DNA of 6,109 nucleotides from Candidatus Omnitrophota bacterium (GTDB lineage: Bacteria; Omnitrophota; Gorgyraeia; Gygaellales; Profunditerraquicolaceae): assembly GCA_028714595.1 (NCBI GenBank), contig JAQTMD010000098.1:1-6109 (forward strand), given 5' to 3'. The notes beneath the pieces were generated by a model. The model saw nothing but the letters and a program-made list of their open reading frames with translations, was not told the DNA's origin and searched no databases. This document shows positions 5,414 to 6,109 of the stretch, piece by piece. The position numbers and the translations under genes are program-made. Numbering within the stretch: position 1 is the stretch's first letter; every line of letters begins with the position of its first letter.

Positions 5414-6109
5414 TTCGCTCCTTGAATTTGATTACCGGTTCCTGAAAACGCAAATCGATGTATTCTATATTATAAAGGTTGTTTTCCACTTGCGCAAGCA
5501 GCGTTGCAAGAAACTTCACCCGTTCGCTGACCGATTCGTTGCCGATTTTGACCTGCAGCAGGCGTGCAGCGGGTGCACCGTGCACCTCTCCCCCGGCAGC
5601 CGGCTGTCCGATAAAGACGAAAAAAGAGGCATTGGCGGGATCGAGCACGTCGACCCGGCTCAACCGGCGTTCTCCGAGCGCCTTGGCGCGCGCAAGCTGC
5701 GAGATGATCTGCATGGCCAGCGTCACCTGCGAAAGCCTGCACTGCGTGCCGGCTTTCGCCTGGGAGAGGCCGCGCGTAATACCCGTGATCTCCGGCACCG
5801 CAGGCTGCGGCGCCTCTTCCGGCAGGCGGAAGAGCACCAGGTTTTCGTCGACGTAGAGCAGCCGCTGGCCGCGGATACAGGCCACGGCCTTTCGTTTGAC
5901 AAAGTCGATGAACAGCTGGTTCGGATAAAACTTGATTAACCTGACCTGCTGGTAGCTGGGATAGACGCCGGCAATCTGCCGGGCTTCCCGGCGCACGTCG
6001 AGGTCGAACAGGTTCCTCCCTTTCAAATAGACGAACTCGGAGGCGTCCTGTCTGACCGTACCGTCCTGGCGCACGACGATCCCGGTGACGACGAACATGC
6101 TGCTTTTCT
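5409..6109 (-). CDS. ftsQ: Cell division protein FtsQ/DivIB, periplasmic part (5' end outside the window)
   Basis: FtsQ is a bitopic inner-membrane protein that links early and late divisome proteins (the FtsB-FtsL complex) through its periplasmic POTRA and beta domains. Numbering from the in-window Met at 6098, residues 1-75 have the POTRA pattern: a strand FVVTGIVV, then LKGRNLFDLDVRREARQI, then VRLIKFYPNQLFIDFVKRKAVA, matching the family's 'nlf.ldl' and 'P..l.i.v.eR.p.A' pattern. YVDENLVLF (82-90) followed by VPEITG (101-106) matches the 'lvD..G.vf...lP.l.G' segment, and IEYIDLRFQEPVIKFK (211-226) matches the closing strand. The frame stays open to the edge (KSS before this Met), and no Shine-Dalgarno precedes the ATG. 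The Met is therefore probably internal, and the cytoplasmic tail and transmembrane helix lie upstream beyond 6109. The gene is 43 bp before ftsA, the classical dcw order. Confidence 0.88.
   Translation of the reverse strand, partial: KSSMFVVTGIVVRQDGTVRQDASEFVYLKGRNLFDLDVRREARQIAGVYPSYQQVRLIKFYPNQLFIDFVKRKAVACIRGQRLLYVDENLVLFRLPEEAPQPAVPEITGITRGLSQAKAGTQCRLSQVTLAMQIISQLARAKALGERRLSRVDVLDPANASFFVFIGQPAAGGEVHGAPAARLLQVKIGNESVSERVKFLATLLAQVENNLYNIEYIDLRFQEPVIKFKERT

Noticed and set aside
6096..6098. ATG at 6098 as the true ftsQ start
   Set aside because: The frame stays open upstream to the edge, there is no Shine-Dalgarno, and this start would leave FtsQ without the transmembrane helix expected before the POTRA domain.

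Overview
The window carries six genes, all on the minus strand. In transcription order, from high to low coordinates, they are ftsQ (5' end outside the window), ftsA, a yggS-type PLP-binding protein, proC, mtnP (methylthioadenosine phosphorylase) and ileS (3' part outside the window). Coding density is very high. The gaps are 43 bp (ftsQ-ftsA), 68-89 bp (ftsA-yggS, depending on the start chosen), 17 bp (yggS-proC), 26 bp (proC-mtnP) and 2 bp (mtnP-ileS). No RNA gene, mobile element, CRISPR array or clear intrinsic terminator was seen, and no gene-free stretch exceeds 100 bp.

The content is that of a free-living-type bacterial chromosome with moderately high GC and similar codon use throughout. 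ftsQ and ftsA are the tail of a division/cell-wall (dcw) cluster, so the organism divides with a divisome and probably makes peptidoglycan. The gene order (fts genes, then yggS-proC and ileS) and the wording of the proteins are reminiscent of metagenomic lineages such as Omnitrophota or neighbouring groups. That placement is memory-based and weak.

The window has two parts. Region 4112-6109 is the division module: FtsQ is a periplasmic POTRA/beta protein and FtsA an actin-like membrane anchor. Region 1-4022 is a housekeeping module: PLP homeostasis (YggS), the last step of proline synthesis (ProC), MTA salvage (MtnP) and isoleucyl-tRNA charging (IleS). A near-consensus sigma70 promoter (TTGACC, 16 bp, TATAAT) sits at the junction, so the housekeeping genes probably form their own transcription unit even though no strong terminator separates them from ftsA.

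The most notable point is what is missing. ftsA is normally followed by ftsZ, and here it is followed directly by the yggS promoter. The FtsA protein itself looks altered in two of its nucleotide-binding motifs (phosphate-2 and adenosine), while its N-terminal phosphate-1 motif and C-terminal amphipathic tail are retained. This may mean that ftsZ has moved or been lost and FtsA has diverged in function. I see no wholly new system; this altered division locus is the best candidate for follow-up.
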